Assembly: GCF_963665245.1 (NCBI RefSeq)
Contig: NZ_OY762268.1
Location: 1,116,001-1,180,000, forward strand
From: an uncultured Paludibaculum sp.
Lineage (GTDB): Bacteria; Acidobacteriota; Terriglobia; Bryobacterales; Bryobacteraceae
Length of the DNA: 64,000 nucleotides
Reading direction: 5' to 3'
The first letter of the stretch is position 1. Each line of letters opens with the position of its first letter. Below are positions 9,768-17,616 of the stretch, one piece after another. A program made the position numbers and the translations under genes. Below the pieces are notes generated by a model that had not been told where the DNA came from, did not search any database, and was given only the letters and a program-made list of their open reading frames with translations.

Positions 9768-10706
9768 ATGAGACTGGTCTTCTTAGGAACGCCGCACTTC
9801 GCCGTGCCGACACTGGATGCAGTGGTCCAGGCCGGGCACGAAGTGGTGGCGGTCTATACCCAGCCGGACCGGCCCAAGGGCCGTGGCCAGGAACTCGCAT
9901 TTTCGCCCGTCAAGGAAGCGGCTCTGCGTCTCGGTCTTGAGGTGAGGCAACCGGAGCGCGTGCGGCGTTGCGTCGAGGAATTGGCCGCCCTGGAATCCGA
10001 GGCCATGGTGGTGGTGGGCTACGGCCAGATCATCCCGCAGGCGATCATCGACCTGCCGCGCCATGGCATCATCAACGTCCACGCTTCCCTGCTCCCGAAG
10101 TATCGCGGAGCCGGACCCATCCAGTGGGCCATCGCGAACGGCGAAACAGTCACGGGCGTTACCACGATGATGATCAACGCCGGGCTCGACACGGGCGACA
10201 TGCTGCTGAAGGCGGAAACGCCCATCGGCCCGGAAGAGACAGCGTTGGAAGTGGGACCCCGGCTGGCCGCGCTGGGGGCCGAACTTCTGGTGAGGACTCT
10301 CGACGGCCTGCTTGCTGGCGCCATCACGCGCGTTCCGCAGAACGATGCGGAGTCGTCGCTGGCGCCCATTCTCAAGCGGGAAGACGGCCTCATCGACTGG
10401 ACACAGCCGGCGGCGGTGATTCACAACCGCGCGCGCGGCTTTCTGCCCTGGCCCGGCGCCTGGACCACGTTTCGCGGTGTACGCTTTAACGTGTGGCGCT
10501 GCCGCGTGGCTTCGGAACCGGTGGGCCATCTGACGCCGGGCGCGCTGTACGCCACCGGCAAAAAGCTGTTCGCCGCCTGTGGCGCGTCATCGGCGCTAGA
10601 GTTGCTGGAGATTCAGGTGGAGGGCCGCAAGCGGGTCGACGCAGCCGCCTTCCTGAACGGACAACGCCTGTCCGACACCGATATTTTGGGAGAGTCCTCG
10701 AAGTGA
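9768..10706 (+). CDS. fmt: Methionyl-tRNA formyltransferase
   Basis: Transfers a formyl group from 10-formyl-tetrahydrofolate to initiator Met-tRNA. The 312-residue protein starts with the family MRLVFLGTPHFAVPTL block, has the active-site region NVHASLLPKYRGAGPIQ (103-119) and DTGDML (141-146), and a C-terminal oligonucleotide-binding region with PWPGAWTTF. An AAGG lies 7 nt before the ATG. Its stop overlaps the argJ GTG as GTGA at 10703-10706. Confidence 0.97.
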   Translation: MRLVFLGTPHFAVPTLDAVVQAGHEVVAVYTQPDRPKGRGQELAFSPVKEAALRLGLEVRQPERVRRCVEELAALESEAMVVVGYGQIIPQAIIDLPRHGIINVHASLLPKYRGAGPIQWAIANGETVTGVTTMMINAGLDTGDMLLKAETPIGPEETALEVGPRLAALGAELLVRTLDGLLAGAITRVPQNDAESSLAPILKREDGLIDWTQPAAVIHNRARGFLPWPGAWTTFRGVRFNVWRCRVASEPVGHLTPGALYATGKKLFAACGASSALELLEIQVEGRKRVDAAAFLNGQRLSDTDILGESSK

Positions 10707-11859
10707 ACCTGCCCCTTGGCTACCGTTACTCCGCCCTGTATGCGGGCATCCGCAAGGCGGCCAAACCCGATCTGGCCCTAATCGTCTCCGACACTCCGGC
10801 TTCGGCCGCGGCCGTCTTCACGACGAACCGCGTGCAGGCCGCACCGGTGAAGTTGTCGCGCGAGAACCTGGCGCAATCCGGCGGTGTCGCGCGCGCGGTG
10901 CTCGTCAACGCGGCAATGCGAACTGTGCCACTCGCACCGGAGCGAAGGTTGCGCTCGCCACGGCCAGGGCCACAGCCAAGGCGTTGGGCTGCCCGGTGAA
11001 CCAAGTGCTGCCGTCATCCACCGGCGTCATTGGCATGGAGTTGGATCCCAGCCTGATCACCAATGCCCTGCCCGCTCTCACGGCGGGTCTCGACGCCGAA
11101 AAGTTCCTCGACTGCGCCGACGCGATCCTTACCACCGATCTCGTGCGGAAGGTGGCCTTCGCCGAGGCCGGCGGCGCGCTGCTGGCCGGCATGACCAAGG
11201 GCTCGGGCATGATCCATCCCGGCATGGCGACCACGCTGGCTTATGTCGTCACCGACGCCGTGGTCGCACCCGCCGTCCTCCAGTCCTGCTTAAAGGTGGC
11301 CGTGGGCCGCAGCTACAACCGGTTGAGCGTCGACGGTGACATGAGCACCAACGACACGCTGCTGGTGCTGGCCAATGGAGCCAGCGGCATCAAGACGAAG
11401 CGCGAGGTGTTTCAGGCCGCGCTGGATGAGGTTTGCCAGTCCCTTGCCCAACAGATCGCCAGAGATGGTGAGGGCGCTCAAAAGTTCGTCGAAATCGAAG
11501 TGACCGGAGCCAGGGATGATGCCGCCGCCACGCGCATCGCCCGCGCCATCGCGAACTCACCGCTGGTCAAGACCGCCATTGCCGGCAGCGACGCGAACTG
11601 GGGCCGCATCCTGTGCGCGGCCGGATACTCGGGTGCAACCTTCGACCCTGAGCAGGTGGACATCTATCTTCAGGGGGTCAAAGTGTGCCGCAAAGGCCTG
11701 GCCGCCCCCTTCGATGAGGCGGCCATGAAGCGCAGGCTGGACGAGAAGGAGTGCCGCATCCGCTTCCACATCGCCGGCGAAGGCTCAGGCTGCAGCCGCT
11801 TCTGGACCTGCGATCTGACCCACGGCTACATCGACATCAACGCCAGCTATCGCACATGA
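10703..11859 (+). pseudogene. argJ: Bifunctional ornithine acetyltransferase / N-acetylglutamate synthase, frameshifted
   Basis: ArgJ recycles the acetyl group in arginine biosynthesis and self-cleaves into two chains. The N-terminal part is read from the GTG at 10703 (GYRYSALYAGIRKAAKPDLA, then AAAVFTTNRVQAAPV) and stays clear up to AVLVNA. The expected continuation NANCATRTGAKVALATA is present but in another frame: one G is missing in the run at about 10910-10914. From there the frame runs to 11859 with SSTGVIGMELD and the self-cleavage region GMATTLAYV, where the Thr after MA would be the nucleophile. All other family blocks are intact, so this is either a recent mutation or a single-base assembly error. 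Start overlaps the fmt stop. Confidence 0.85.
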
Positions 11860-11900
11860 AAACTCTCGTCCGGGTCAGGGCGGAACATGCAGGCGCTTGC

Positions 11901-11906
11901 TAGACT
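11901..11906 (+). promoter_or_regulatory. Predicted -10 element (TAGACT), 6 nt before ATG
   Basis: TAGACT ends exactly 6 nt before the ATG at 11913. The only purine run (GAGGA) touches the ATG and is too close to serve as a Shine-Dalgarno. Transcription would begin at or next to the start codon. No clear -35 was seen. Confidence 0.45.
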
Positions 11907-11912
11907 TGAGGA

Positions 11913-12290
11913 ATGTTGTTCACTGGACTGGAGCATACGGCCCTGGCTTCGCCTGAACCGAAGCGGCTCGCGCAGTGGTACGTCGATACGCTGGGTTTCC
12001 GGATCAATCACGAATACGACGGCAACTACTTCGTCAAAGCCCCGGACGGGGCGATGCTGGAGATCATCCCTTCACAGGGTGACGCCGCGCAGACCTCCAT
12101 GCGCACCCCCGGCATCCGCCACATCGCGGTTTCGGTCAGCGACTTCGACGCCGGTCACGAAAACCTGAAGATCAAGGGTGTGAAGTTTCTCGGAGAGCCG
12201 CTCAACCTCAAGGGCAACCGGTTGCTCTTCTTCGCCGACGGCGACGGCAACATCCTGCACCTCATCGCCCGACCCCAGCCTTTGCCGTAA
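11913..12290 (+). CDS. VOC (glyoxalase/bleomycin-resistance fold) family protein
   Basis: A 125-residue protein with two beta-alpha-beta-beta-beta modules of the vicinal oxygen chelate fold. Likely metal ligands are His8 (GLEHTAL), the Glu of AMLEIIP and the His of GIRHIAVSV. At the fourth position, where many family members have Glu near the C-terminus, the sequence is GNILHLIA, giving His. The family covers glyoxalases, ring-cleavage dioxygenases and resistance proteins, so no substrate is assigned. It lies between argJ and an MFS exporter on the same strand. Confidence 0.85.
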   Translation: MLFTGLEHTALASPEPKRLAQWYVDTLGFRINHEYDGNYFVKAPDGAMLEIIPSQGDAAQTSMRTPGIRHIAVSVSDFDAGHENLKIKGVKFLGEPLNLKGNRLLFFADGDGNILHLIARPQPLP

Positions 12291-12302
12291 CGGTAACGCC
12301 AC

Positions 12303-13508
12303 TTGACGAGCCGGATCTTCACAGCCTTTGAATCCCGAAACTTCCGGCTGATGTGGGCAGGCGCGTGCACCTCGAGCATCGGCACCTGGATGCAGAACCT
12401 CGCCCAGGCATGGCTGGTGCTGCAACTATCCGGGTCACCCTTCTACCTGGGCTTGGACGCGTTCCTCGCCGGCACCCCCATCTTCGCGCTGGCCATGGTG
12501 GCCGGCGTGGCCGCCGACCGCTTCGACCGCCGGCGTGTTCTGCTCGTCTCGCAATTCGTCCAAATGACGGGCGCCTTCACGTTGGCCCTCTTCGTCGGCC
12601 TTGGCTATAGGCAGATCTGGCCGATCCTGATGGTCAGTTTCATCGTCGGAGTCGCCCAAGCCTTCGGCGCCCCGGCGTACCAGTCGCTGATCCCGTCTCT
12701 GGTGCCGCGCGAGCACCTGCCTAACGCGATTGCCATGAACTCCATCCAGTTCAACATCGCGCGCGTCATCGGCCCCGTCATTGGCGGCCTCGCCCTCACC
12801 AGTCTGGGCGCCGCCTGGTGCTTCGGCTTGAACGGGCTCAGCTTCGTTGCCGTTATTGTCTCGCTGCTGCTCATCACGACAGATTTCACACCGGGCCCGA
12901 CGAAAGAGACCGTGATGGAGAGCATGAAGGGTGGCATCACGTTTATCCGCCAGAAGCCGGCCATGCTGCCCCTCATCTGGGTGGCCTTCGTGTGTACGTT
13001 CCTCGGCATCCCCATCATCGTCTTCCTGCCCGTCTTCGCGAAGGAAGTATTTGGCGGCACGGCCGCTACGTATACGCTGTTGCTCTCGGTGGAGGCCGCC
13101 GGGGCGATTTGCGGGGGGCTGCTGGTGGCCGCGCGCAGCAAGGGCTCGGGCGTGGGCCGTGATGCAATCATAGGCCTGATCGCGCTGGGTGTATTCGAGT
13201 CGGCGTTTGCCCTAAGCCGCAGCCTGCCCGTCGCGCTGATTTTCCTGTTCCTGGCCGGCATGTCGCTGATCGCTTGTTTTTCCCTGCTCAGCTCCCTGGT
13301 GCAGATGGTGGCGACCGACGAGATGCGAGGGCGCGTGATGAGCATCTACAACGTCGCTTTCCGCGGCGGCATGCCCATTGGCAGCCTGATTACGGGGTCG
13401 CTCATCCCACATTTTGGCGCGCCCATCGTCGTTACGATCTACGGCGTGATTCTGGCTGGTCTGGCCGTCTATCTGCTCCTGGTGCAACGCAAGATCGCCA
13501 CACTATGA
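12303..13508 (+). CDS. MFS transporter, EntS/MFS_3-like exporter
   Basis: A 401-residue inner-membrane protein with about 12 hydrophobic spans. The opening TSRIFTAFESRNFRLMWAG, then ISSIGTWMQNLAQAWLVLQL-type sequence, and the loop motif VAADRFDRRRVLL match the MFS_3/enterobactin-exporter-like group. This group exports siderophores, drugs or unknown metabolites by proton antiport. The start is a TTG at 12303, directly before the conserved N-terminus, 12 bp after the VOC gene. The pairing could mean a small detoxification or export unit, but the substrate is unknown. Confidence 0.88.
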   Translation: MTSRIFTAFESRNFRLMWAGACTSSIGTWMQNLAQAWLVLQLSGSPFYLGLDAFLAGTPIFALAMVAGVAADRFDRRRVLLVSQFVQMTGAFTLALFVGLGYRQIWPILMVSFIVGVAQAFGAPAYQSLIPSLVPREHLPNAIAMNSIQFNIARVIGPVIGGLALTSLGAAWCFGLNGLSFVAVIVSLLLITTDFTPGPTKETVMESMKGGITFIRQKPAMLPLIWVAFVCTFLGIPIIVFLPVFAKEVFGGTAATYTLLLSVEAAGAICGGLLVAARSKGSGVGRDAIIGLIALGVFESAFALSRSLPVALIFLFLAGMSLIACFSLLSSLVQMVATDEMRGRVMSIYNVAFRGGMPIGSLITGSLIPHFGAPIVVTIYGVILAGLAVYLLLVQRKIATL

Positions 13509-13562
13509 TCTGGTAACCGCGAGACGCACGCCGCGCGTCTCGATAGAATGGTGAATTGTCCA

Positions 13563-14246
13563 ATGCGGATTCTGCTTCCACTCCTAATGGCTTCCTGTCT
13601 CGCGGCTGAACTGCCCGCCGATCTTCGCAAGGCGCGTGACGCGCAAGACCGGCCGGCGCTCGATCAGCTGGCGGCCGCGGCCGACGCCGCCGCGCAGGCC
13701 AAACCGAATGATCCGACGGCGCAGTACAACGCGGCCCGGGCTCAATTGGTGCGCGCCGAAGTTTCGATGGAACTGCGCGACAAGAACGCGGCCAAGACGG
13801 CCGCCGAGGCCGGCATCCGCGTGGCGGAGAAGGCAGTCGCGCTGAAGCCGGACTCCGGCGAGTACCATCGCATCCTGGGTACGCTTTGCGGCCAGGTGAT
13901 TCCGGCCAACGTCCTGGCCGGCATGCGGTATGGCAAGTGTGCGCTGGACGAGGTAAACAAAGCCGTGGAACTGGCGCCCAAGGACGCCGCCGGCTACCTC
14001 AGCCGCGCTGTGGGCAACTACTATCTGCCAGCTTCGTTCGGCGGCGGGCCGGAGTTGGCCTTGAAGGATGTCGACAAGGCTCTGCAGCTCGATCCCAAGG
14101 ACGCCGACGCCTGGCTGTGGAAGGGCATCATCCTGCGTAAGCTGAATCGCAACACCGATGCCCGGCAGGCGCTCTCGAAGAGTCTGGAACTCCATCCGCC
14201 GCGCATCTGGACCAAGCAACAACTGGAAAAGACGCCGGCGAAGTGA
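13563..14246 (+). CDS. Exported TPR-repeat protein
   Basis: The protein has a short signal peptide (MRILLPLLMASCLAAELP) and then tetratricopeptide-like helices through about residue 220, for example KPNDPTAQYNAARAQLVRAE, KAVELAPKDAAGYLSRAVG and KALQLDPKDADAWLWKGIIL. It is probably a periplasmic scaffold; nothing indicates the partner. The ATG at 13563 is preferred over the in-frame ATG at 13548 because the latter lies inside a TAGAAT -10-like hexamer (13544-13549). Its stop overlaps the next gene as GTGA at 14243-14246, so the two are likely translated together. Confidence 0.8.
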   Translation: MRILLPLLMASCLAAELPADLRKARDAQDRPALDQLAAAADAAAQAKPNDPTAQYNAARAQLVRAEVSMELRDKNAAKTAAEAGIRVAEKAVALKPDSGEYHRILGTLCGQVIPANVLAGMRYGKCALDEVNKAVELAPKDAAGYLSRAVGNYYLPASFGGGPELALKDVDKALQLDPKDADAWLWKGIILRKLNRNTDARQALSKSLELHPPRIWTKQQLEKTPAK

Positions 14247-15868
14247 AGCAGCAGTACCTGGCCACCGCGCTTGTTCTCCTGGTATTCGCCCTACTGGGCT
14301 TCTTCGTATTCCCCGGCCACACCTGGCTGCAATCCGACACCCAGATCTACGCGCCGATGATCGATCGCCTGATGGATCCGGCGCTCTTTCCGAAAGATGA
14401 ACTGGCGCTGCGGCCGCACGTCACCTGGACCCTCTACGACGAGATCGCCATCGGCCTGCGCCACATCACAGGCCTCGATCTGCAGGCCGTCCTCGCGGGG
14501 CAGCAGATCGTCTTCCGGTTCGTCGGGCTCGCTGGAGCGTTCCTGCTCGCGCAGGCGCTGGGTCTTGGCGTACCCGCCGCGCTGTTCGCCGCCGGCTGTT
14601 TCGGTTTGGGCGCCACCATCAATGGACCCGCGGTGCTGACTCTGGAATACGAGCCGGTTCCGCGTGCGTTCGCGATCCTGCTGGTGATGGGCGCGCTGGG
14701 CTGCGCGGCCCAGCGCTACTGGCGCGCCGCCGCCGTGCTCGCGTTCGTGGCAACGATCTACCACCCCACGTCCACAGCTCCGTTCTGGGCCTGTGCCGCG
14801 CTCTACTTCCTGGTGACCAAATCACGCCGAGACCTATGGCCACTGGCAGCGGCCTGCGCCGCCTCCGTCGCCACGGTGCTGCTGTTTGCCATATTCCAGC
14901 ACGGCTCGACGGAGCGGCAGGTGTGGTTCGGCATCATTCCGCCGCAACTGGAAGTGATTCAGAAGTTCCGTGCGCGCTACAACTGGATTCGGTTCTGGCC
15001 TGCCTCCTGGTTCTGGCAATACCCGCTGCTGCTGCTCTTCACCGCCGGAGCGTGGCTGCGGGTCCGTACCCGGATGACCCCGGAAGCACGCTTCTTCACA
15101 CTCGCGGCCGCCGTGTACGGCATGGTGATGGTTCCGGTTCAGTACGTGCTGCTCGACGTCGAGAAATGGGTGCTGATGCCGCAGTTCCAGCCGGCCCGCG
15201 CGGTGCTCTTCATCACAGCCATGGCGATCCTGCTGGGCATCGCCGCCGGGTGGCATGCCGCCGCGGCCGGCCGCCGGCTGGAAGCCTTGGGCTGGCTGGC
15301 GGTCGTGTTCGCGATCCCCGCCAACGGGCTCGTCGTCCAGCTCATTACGCAGCCTGACCCGAAGCGTCTGACCGTGGTCTTCGGTCTGGCGGCGGCCACC
15401 GTGCTGGCCGCGTCACGGCCCCGAATCGCGGTCGCCATCCCGCTGGCGGCCATCTTCCTGATCCCGGACTTCGGCGGAGTGCAAAACTACCCGGCCCTTC
15501 ACACCGTGCCGTTGCGCGCATTGTCCGATTGGGCGCGCTCGTCGACATCGCCCGACAAGATTTTCCTGTTCGCCGACATCGGCCACGGGCTGCAGCCGGG
15601 CGTGTTCCGGAACGACGCGAAGCGCTCGATCTATGTGGACTGGAAGGGCGGCGGGCAGGCGAACCTGCTGGAGAACTTCGCGGACGTCTGGTGGCGGCGG
15701 TGGCAGGCCGTTCACGAAGCCTCAGGACCGCTGCGGCCGCTGGCCGACTACGGTTCCATGGGTATCGACTATATCGTCGTGCGCCCGGCCAACAAGCCGG
15801 TCTCCGCACCGGCGCTTTACGAAAACAGCGACTGGGCCGTGCTGGCTACGCAACCGGCCGCGCCATAA
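14243..15868 (+). CDS. Polytopic membrane protein, GT-C-like
   Basis: A 541-residue protein with about 12 hydrophobic spans and a soluble C-terminal part (about 440-541). After the first span there is a large acidic loop (HTWLQSDTQIYAPMIDRLMD) of the kind that holds the catalytic Asp in GT-C glycosyltransferases. The C-terminus (SPDKIFLFADIGHGLQPG, then YGSMGIDYIVVRPANK) resembles the soluble region of such enzymes. I do not recognise a named family. It is coupled by GTGA overlap to the exported TPR protein and overlaps the 3' end of the convergent ribokinase gene by about 20 bp. Confidence 0.75.
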   Translation: MKQQYLATALVLLVFALLGFFVFPGHTWLQSDTQIYAPMIDRLMDPALFPKDELALRPHVTWTLYDEIAIGLRHITGLDLQAVLAGQQIVFRFVGLAGAFLLAQALGLGVPAALFAAGCFGLGATINGPAVLTLEYEPVPRAFAILLVMGALGCAAQRYWRAAAVLAFVATIYHPTSTAPFWACAALYFLVTKSRRDLWPLAAACAASVATVLLFAIFQHGSTERQVWFGIIPPQLEVIQKFRARYNWIRFWPASWFWQYPLLLLFTAGAWLRVRTRMTPEARFFTLAAAVYGMVMVPVQYVLLDVEKWVLMPQFQPARAVLFITAMAILLGIAAGWHAAAAGRRLEALGWLAVVFAIPANGLVVQLITQPDPKRLTVVFGLAAATVLAASRPRIAVAIPLAAIFLIPDFGGVQNYPALHTVPLRALSDWARSSTSPDKIFLFADIGHGLQPGVFRNDAKRSIYVDWKGGGQANLLENFADVWWRRWQAVHEASGPLRPLADYGSMGIDYIVVRPANKPVSAPALYENSDWAVLATQPAAP

Positions 15869-16787
15869 ACGCGTCGACGTCTTCCCTCGACGGAGCCGAC
15901 GCCTGCGCGCCCAACCTCGTCACCGAAAGCGCCGCCGCCGCATTCGCGAAACGGAGTGCGTCCTCGATCCCGACATCTTCCGAGAGTGCCACGGCCAGCG
16001 CCGCGTTGAACGTATCGCCCGCGGCAGTCGTGTCCACGGCCTCGACGGCAAACCCCGCCACCGCCAATTCGAGATGCCCGTCGGAGTAGAAGCAGCCCTG
16101 GTCGCCCAGCTTCAGCACTACCGCCTTGGGGCCCAGGCCTCGAACGGCTCGCGCGATCTCCGCCGCGTCGGCGACGTTCACACGGGAGGGATCGCGGCCC
16201 AGGAGGATGCACGCTTCGCTTTCGTTCGGCGTCAGGACGTCGACGAGAGAGAGTAGTTCGGCCGGTAGAGGGCGAGCCGGAGCTGGATCGAGTATCGTCA
16301 GCGCTCCGGCGGCACGGGCTGCGCGCAGGGCCGCCTCGACTGTCTCCAGCGGCGTCTCCAGTTGGAACAGGGCACAGCGTGATCCTTCGAACGTGGCCCG
16401 CGCCGACTCGATGTCGCCGGGCGCCAGCATGGCATTTGCCCCAGGAGCCACGACAATCGAGTTCTGGCCCGACTTCTCCACCCAGATCAGCGCGACACCG
16501 GTGGGCGTCTGGCGGGCCGCACGCACCGTGGAGACGTCCACGCCCGCCGCGGCCAGACTGGCTTTCAGGTGGTCGGCGAACGGATCCAACCCAACGCACC
16601 CCACCATGCTGACGCGGCCGCACCGAGCCAGCTTTCCAGCGGCACAAGCCTGGTTGGCCCCTTTGCCGCCGGGGATCATCTGGAAGTTGCCGCCGAGGGT
16701 GGTCTCACCGGGCGCCGGAAGGCGGTCGACCTGGACGACAAAGTCCATATTCAGCGAGCCAACAACGACGAGAGAGGAATGCTGCAT
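15846..16787 (-). CDS. rbsK: Ribokinase (PfkB family)
   Basis: Phosphorylates ribose, or a similar sugar or nucleoside, with ATP. The N-terminal signature VVVGSLNMDFVVQVDRLPAPG and PGGKGANQACAAGKL are ribokinase-type, and the C-terminal DTTAAGDTFNAALAVAL holds the anion hole and catalytic Asp of PfkB kinases. The start was placed at the ATG at 16787 (MQHSSLVVVGSL), 7 nt after a TAAGAT hexamer; ATGs at 16796 and 16829 would add residues not found in the family. No ribose transporter is adjacent. The 3' end overlaps that of the plus-strand membrane protein gene. Confidence 0.92.
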   Translation of the reverse strand: MQHSSLVVVGSLNMDFVVQVDRLPAPGETTLGGNFQMIPGGKGANQACAAGKLARCGRVSMVGCVGLDPFADHLKASLAAAGVDVSTVRAARQTPTGVALIWVEKSGQNSIVVAPGANAMLAPGDIESARATFEGSRCALFQLETPLETVEAALRAARAAGALTILDPAPARPLPAELLSLVDVLTPNESEACILLGRDPSRVNVADAAEIARAVRGLGPKAVVLKLGDQGCFYSDGHLELAVAGFAVEAVDTTAAGDTFNAALAVALSEDVGIEDALRFANAAAALSVTRLGAQASAPSREDVDAFMARPVA

Positions 16788-16794
16788 CAAGGGC

Positions 16795-16800
16795 ATCTTA
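16795..16800 (-). promoter_or_regulatory. Predicted -10 element (TAAGAT), 7 nt before rbsK ATG
   Basis: On the minus strand TAAGAT is followed by 7 nt and then the ATG at 16787. No Shine-Dalgarno fits this start. The spacing matches the recurring arrangement seen at many other genes in the window. Confidence 0.4.
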
Positions 16801-16909
16801 CAGGAAAGGAGCGATGAGCCGTGGGCCACCGGCTTTCATCTACCGCAGTGCCGCAGCCGGATGCCGGCCAGAGGGTTTTTCGAGGTCCCCGCATTCGGGC
16901 CTAGACACG

Positions 16910-16937
16910 AAAAAGCCGCCGGGCAAAGCCAAGCGGC
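16910..16937 (-). terminator. Intrinsic terminator downstream of the DUF507 gene
   Basis: On the minus strand GCCGC and GCGGC form the outer stem and GGC and GCC the inner stem around a TTT loop (16915-16937). Five T residues (complement of 16910-16914) follow at once. It lies about 27 bp after the DUF507 stop codon, the expected position for that gene's terminator. Confidence 0.7.
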
Positions 16938-16939
16938 CA

Positions 16940-16955
16940 ATGCTGAACGCTGACA
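16940..16955. repeat. GCTGANN heptad repeat, two units
   Basis: GCTGAAC (16942-16948) is followed by GCTGACA (16949-16955). The 15-base word ATGCTGAACGCTGAC here is identical to one at 35903-35917, where the heptad array is longer. It lies in the gap between the DUF507 gene and its terminator. Confidence 0.55.
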
Positions 16956-16963
16956 GCTCTTAT

Positions 16964-17551
16964 TTACCCGTGCAGGTCGATGCCGTAGTTCCTGAGCTCT
17001 TCCGCATAGTAGCGTTTGTGCAGCAGATCCCACTCTTCGCTGCCCTCGGGAATTTCCTTCTTCATGGTGCGGATCTTGGCCCGCGCGGCCTTCTCGGCCT
17101 TGTCCTCGTTCAGGAGAATCTCCGAGATCAGCCGTACCAGTTCCAGCCGCACATCGTTCGAATCCCTGCGGAAGCGGCAGTCGCGTGATTTGCGCAGCGC
17201 CGTGACCACCTTGTGGGAGATCTCGTTGATCTTGTCGCGGCTCAGCTTCATCGGGTCGCCGGTATCGCGCCCGCTGGCCTTCACTACCTTGCGCTGCGCC
17301 ACCAACTGGTTCTTGATGCGCCGGAACATTTCCGAGTAGCTGATGTTGTTGTTGGACATGTACACGGAGTACTCCTCCAACAAGGCGCGTACTTCGTCAT
17401 TCAGCTTGTCTTCGATGGACAGTTCATCGGTGATGATCGTCCCCATCAGTTCCGCAACCGCAGTGGGGTTGGAGATTTCGATGATGTTGGAACCAAGCTT
17501 TGCGGCCAACTGGCGGCTGAGATAAGTGACGAATTCTTTGGCGAGAAGCAT
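16964..17551 (-). CDS. DUF507 family protein
   Basis: A 195-residue, highly charged helical protein. It contains two related halves (one ending with the VYMSNNNISYSEMFRRIKNQ region, the other with EILLNEDKAEKAARAKIRTM), as expected for DUF507, a family of unknown function in Acidobacteria, Aquificae and Deltaproteobacteria. No signal peptide or membrane span is present, so it is cytosolic. It is followed by an intrinsic terminator and preceded by a sensor kinase gene on the same strand, 66 bp away. The ATG at 17551 directly begins the family sequence. Confidence 0.85.
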   Translation of the reverse strand: MLLAKEFVTYLSRQLAAKLGSNIIEISNPTAVAELMGTIITDELSIEDKLNDEVRALLEEYSVYMSNNNISYSEMFRRIKNQLVAQRKVVKASGRDTGDPMKLSRDKINEISHKVVTALRKSRDCRFRRDSNDVRLELVRLISEILLNEDKAEKAARAKIRTMKKEIPEGSEEWDLLHKRYYAEELRNYGIDLHG

Positions 17552-17616
17552 CCTGCGAACTCAAAAGGAAACCGAACTACCTTCCAGTCTAGCAGCATGC
17601 GGAAAAGGGCTCCAAC

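Noticed and set aside
10905..10990. Programmed frameshift in argJ
   Set aside because: There is no slippery heptamer followed by a stem-loop, and ArgJ is not known to use frameshifting. A point deletion or sequencing error is simpler.
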